Origin: Rhizobiaceae bacterium
GTDB taxonomy: Bacteria > Pseudomonadota > Alphaproteobacteria > Rhizobiales > Rhizobiaceae
Direction of reading: 5' to 3'
NCBI GenBank assembly: GCA_021648425.1
Contig: JAKISV010000022.1
Coordinates: 1-23,711, forward strand
Length of the DNA stretch: 23,711 bases
Shown: positions 22,137-23,711 of the stretch, in pieces
How positions within the stretch are numbered: position 1 is the stretch's first letter
How the letters are laid out: each line of letters opens with the position of its first letter
The notes under the pieces: model-generated
What the model was told of the DNA's origin: nothing
The model's input: only the letters and a program-made list of their open reading frames with translations
The model's database searches: none
Made by a program: the position numbers and the translations under genes

Positions 22137-23348
22137 CTAGCCCACGGCTTTTTGCAGGTTCTCATCAATTTTATCGAGGAAGCCTGTAGTCGACAACCAT
22201 GGCTGATCCGGGCCAATCAGCAATGCCAGATCTTTGGTCATAAAACCGGTTTCCACTGTATCGACGCAGACTTTTTCCAGGGTAAGCGCAAATTTAGCCA
22301 GTGCCTTGTTGTCATCAAGCTTGGCACGGTGAGCCAGGCCCCGCGTCCAGGCAAAAATGGAAGCGATTGAATTGGTCGATGTGGCTTCGCCTTTTTGGTG
22401 TTGGCGATAGTGGCGCGTCACCGTGCCGTGTGCGGCTTCCGCCTCCACGGTTTTGCCATCTGGACTGATAAGAACCGATGTCATAAGGCCAAGTGAACCA
22501 AACCCCTGGGCGACCGTGTCAGACTGCACGTCACCATCATAGTTTTTGCATGCCCATAAATAGCCGCCAGACCATTTCAATGATGCAGCCACCATGTCGT
22601 CGATCAACCGGTGTTCGTAGATGATTTTTGCATCGGCATAGGATTGCTTGAATTCGCTTTCGTAGACCTCTTCGAAGATGTCTTTAAAGCGTCCGTCATA
22701 GGCTTTGAGAATGGTGTTTTTAGTCGAAAGGTAGCAGGAAACTTTACGCGCCAGAGCGTAATTCATTGAGGCGCGGGCGAAATCGCGGATGGAATCATCG
22801 AGGTTGTACATGGCCATGGCAACGCCGGAGCCGGGAGCCTGAAACACTTCTTTTTCAATCACCTTGCCGTCTTCACCTTCAAATTTTACTGTCAGTTTTC
22901 CGGGGCCGGGAAAGCGAAAATCGGTGGCCCGGTATTGATCACCAAAGGCGTGGCGGCCAACGACAATGGGTTGCGTCCAGCCGGGTACCAGACGTGGGAC
23001 GTTTGAACAGATGATCGGGGCGCGAAAAATTACCCCGCCGAGAATGTTGCGGATGGTACCATTGGGCGAGCGCCACATTTGCTTGAGGCCAAATTCCTCA
23101 ACCCGGTCCTCATCGGGCGTGATGGTGGCGCACTTTATGCCTACGCCGTGTTTTTTTATGGCATTGGCGGCATCAATGGTAATCTGGTCATCGGTGCGGT
23201 CGCGTTCCTCAATACCCAGATCGTAATAGTGCAAATCAACATCAAGATAGGGGTGGATCAGCTTTTCCTTGATAAATTGCCAGATGATCCGGGTCATTTC
23301 ATCGCCGTCCAGTTCAACTACCGGATTTTTGACCTTGATTTTGCTCAT
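22137..23348 (-). CDS. icd: NADP-dependent isocitrate dehydrogenase
   Basis: Decarboxylates isocitrate to 2-oxoglutarate with NADP in the TCA cycle; cytosolic homodimer of the eukaryotic-like type found in rhizobia. The 403-residue protein starts KIKVKNPVVELDGDEMTRI and contains GVGIKCATITPDEDRVEEF, then the substrate motif WRSPNGTIRNILGG (near residues 94-107). The metal/NADP segment has YDGDVQSDTVAQGFGSLGLMTS, and the cofactor loop is EAAHGTVTRHYRQHQKG, whose basic residues match NADP preference. The start is ATG 23348; the frame is open 20 codons further up (23408), but those residues are not family-like. AAGG lies about 11 bases upstream, which is long. It is divergent from the TrmJ-type gene and converges on the AraC regulator. 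Confidence 0.95.
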   Translation of the reverse strand: MSKIKVKNPVVELDGDEMTRIIWQFIKEKLIHPYLDVDLHYYDLGIEERDRTDDQITIDAANAIKKHGVGIKCATITPDEDRVEEFGLKQMWRSPNGTIRNILGGVIFRAPIICSNVPRLVPGWTQPIVVGRHAFGDQYRATDFRFPGPGKLTVKFEGEDGKVIEKEVFQAPGSGVAMAMYNLDDSIRDFARASMNYALARKVSCYLSTKNTILKAYDGRFKDIFEEVYESEFKQSYADAKIIYEHRLIDDMVAASLKWSGGYLWACKNYDGDVQSDTVAQGFGSLGLMTSVLISPDGKTVEAEAAHGTVTRHYRQHQKGEATSTNSIASIFAWTRGLAHRAKLDDNKALAKFALTLEKVCVDTVETGFMTKDLALLIGPDQPWLSTTGFLDKIDENLQKAVG

Positions 23349-23482
23349 TGGGAAAAGTGCCTTTCTTGTGAGGGGAGTTGCATTGTCGGGCCGTGTGTAG
23401 CAGAGCATCGCGCATTGATCAAACCCAACATTTGGCTTATGGGGGTAGCAACTTTATCAACAGTTGAAATGTGAATTCCCTG

Positions 23483-23711
23483 ATGTCCAAAACCCCCAGT
23501 ATCATATTGGTCAACCCGCAACTTGGCGAAAATATAGGCACGGCGGCGCGGGCGATGGCAAATTTTGCCCTGCCTGATTTGCGGATTTTTGATCCGCGTG
23601 ACGGGTGGCCCAATGCCAAGGCGCGATCTTCAGCCACCAAGGGCGACTGGATTATTGATGCGGCCAGTGTGCACGACAAACTGGAAGATGCCCTGAGTGA
23701 TCTCAATTTTG
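23483..23711 (+). CDS. TrmJ-type tRNA (cytidine/uridine-2'-O-)-methyltransferase, N-terminal part
   Basis: The first 76 codons of a SPOUT-class RNA methyltransferase, cut by the right edge; the family is usually 240-280 residues. The visible part begins SKTPSIILVNPQLGENIGTA and continues ARAMANFALPDLRIFDPRDG. This is the conserved SpoU/TrmH motif 1 with its NPQLGENIG and the Ala-Arg-Ala-Met helix. WPNAKARSSATKGDWIIDAA then matches the TrmJ subgroup, which methylates position 32 of some tRNAs using SAM. ATG 23483 is chosen; GTG 23471 in frame would add four residues. Neither has a good ribosome site. The 134-bp gap to the divergent icd must hold both promoters; TTGATC at 23415-23420 with TTATGG after 16 bases is a weak candidate for this gene. 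Confidence 0.85.
   Translation, partial: MSKTPSIILVNPQLGENIGTAARAMANFALPDLRIFDPRDGWPNAKARSSATKGDWIIDAASVHDKLEDALSDLNF

Overview
The window looks like a core-chromosome segment of an alphaproteobacterium of the order Hyphomicrobiales (Rhizobiales), probably one of moderate G+C content. The evidence is the set of lineage-typical genes seen together: the F1-ATPase zeta inhibitor (DUF1476), an IalB-family protein, HspQ, phosphatidylcholine synthase of the Sinorhizobium type, a long-form rhizobial PurC, a BMP-type nucleoside ABC system, and the alaS / GyrI-like / icd / TrmJ neighbourhood. I see no insertion sequence, integrase, prophage gene or CRISPR array. The placement is inferred from family recognition, not from a database search.

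Layout. 1-1680 (minus): purine operon purC-purS-purQ, tightly packed, with purQ cut by the left edge. 1914-2516 (plus): ATPase zeta inhibitor followed by a SemiSWEET-like sugar transporter. 2524-3862 (minus): RBBP9/YdeN-type serine hydrolase and a FrnE/DsbA-type CPWC oxidoreductase. 4093-4722 (plus): exported L,D-transpeptidase, converging through a bidirectional terminator on a YejA-like oligopeptide/muropeptide-binding protein (4770-6620, minus). 6907-7530 (plus): IalB-family protein, converging through a second bidirectional terminator on hspQ (minus). 8108-9076 (plus): AEC-family transporter whose 3' end overlaps a convergent UbiH-type hydroxylase (9060-10322, minus). 10467-11171 (plus): phosphatidylcholine synthase with an unusual start region. 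11253-16031 (plus): complete four-gene BMP-family ABC importer closed by a strong terminator. 16174-16263: tRNA-Ser(UGA), then a hairpin-forming 36-bp tandem repeat, amt, alaS, a stand-alone GyrI-like protein and an AraC regulator that itself carries a GyrI-like domain. 22137-23348 (minus): icd. 23483 to the right edge (plus): start of a TrmJ-type RNA methyltransferase. No gene-free stretch exceeds 300 bases; the longest (6621-6906, 3863-4092, 16264-16516, 1681-1913) carry putative promoters, dyads or repeats, listed individually.

How the genes relate. Purine synthesis at the left and a likely purine-nucleoside importer in the middle cover making and salvaging purines, although they are about 10 kb apart and need not be co-regulated. 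The L,D-transpeptidase next to an orphan YejA-like binding protein suggests a cell-wall remodelling and recycling pair. Phosphatidylcholine synthase, IalB and the Tat-like secreted transpeptidase are envelope functions. The most interesting unexplained signals are regulatory: an upstream mini-frame ending in an in-frame amber codon before the TTG start of pcs; a cluster of TGTGCCAAT-type half-sites before purC; an inverted repeat bracketing a perfect -10 box before alaS; a dyad containing a perfect -10 box before the AraC/GyrI gene; and the structured tandem repeat after tRNA-Ser.
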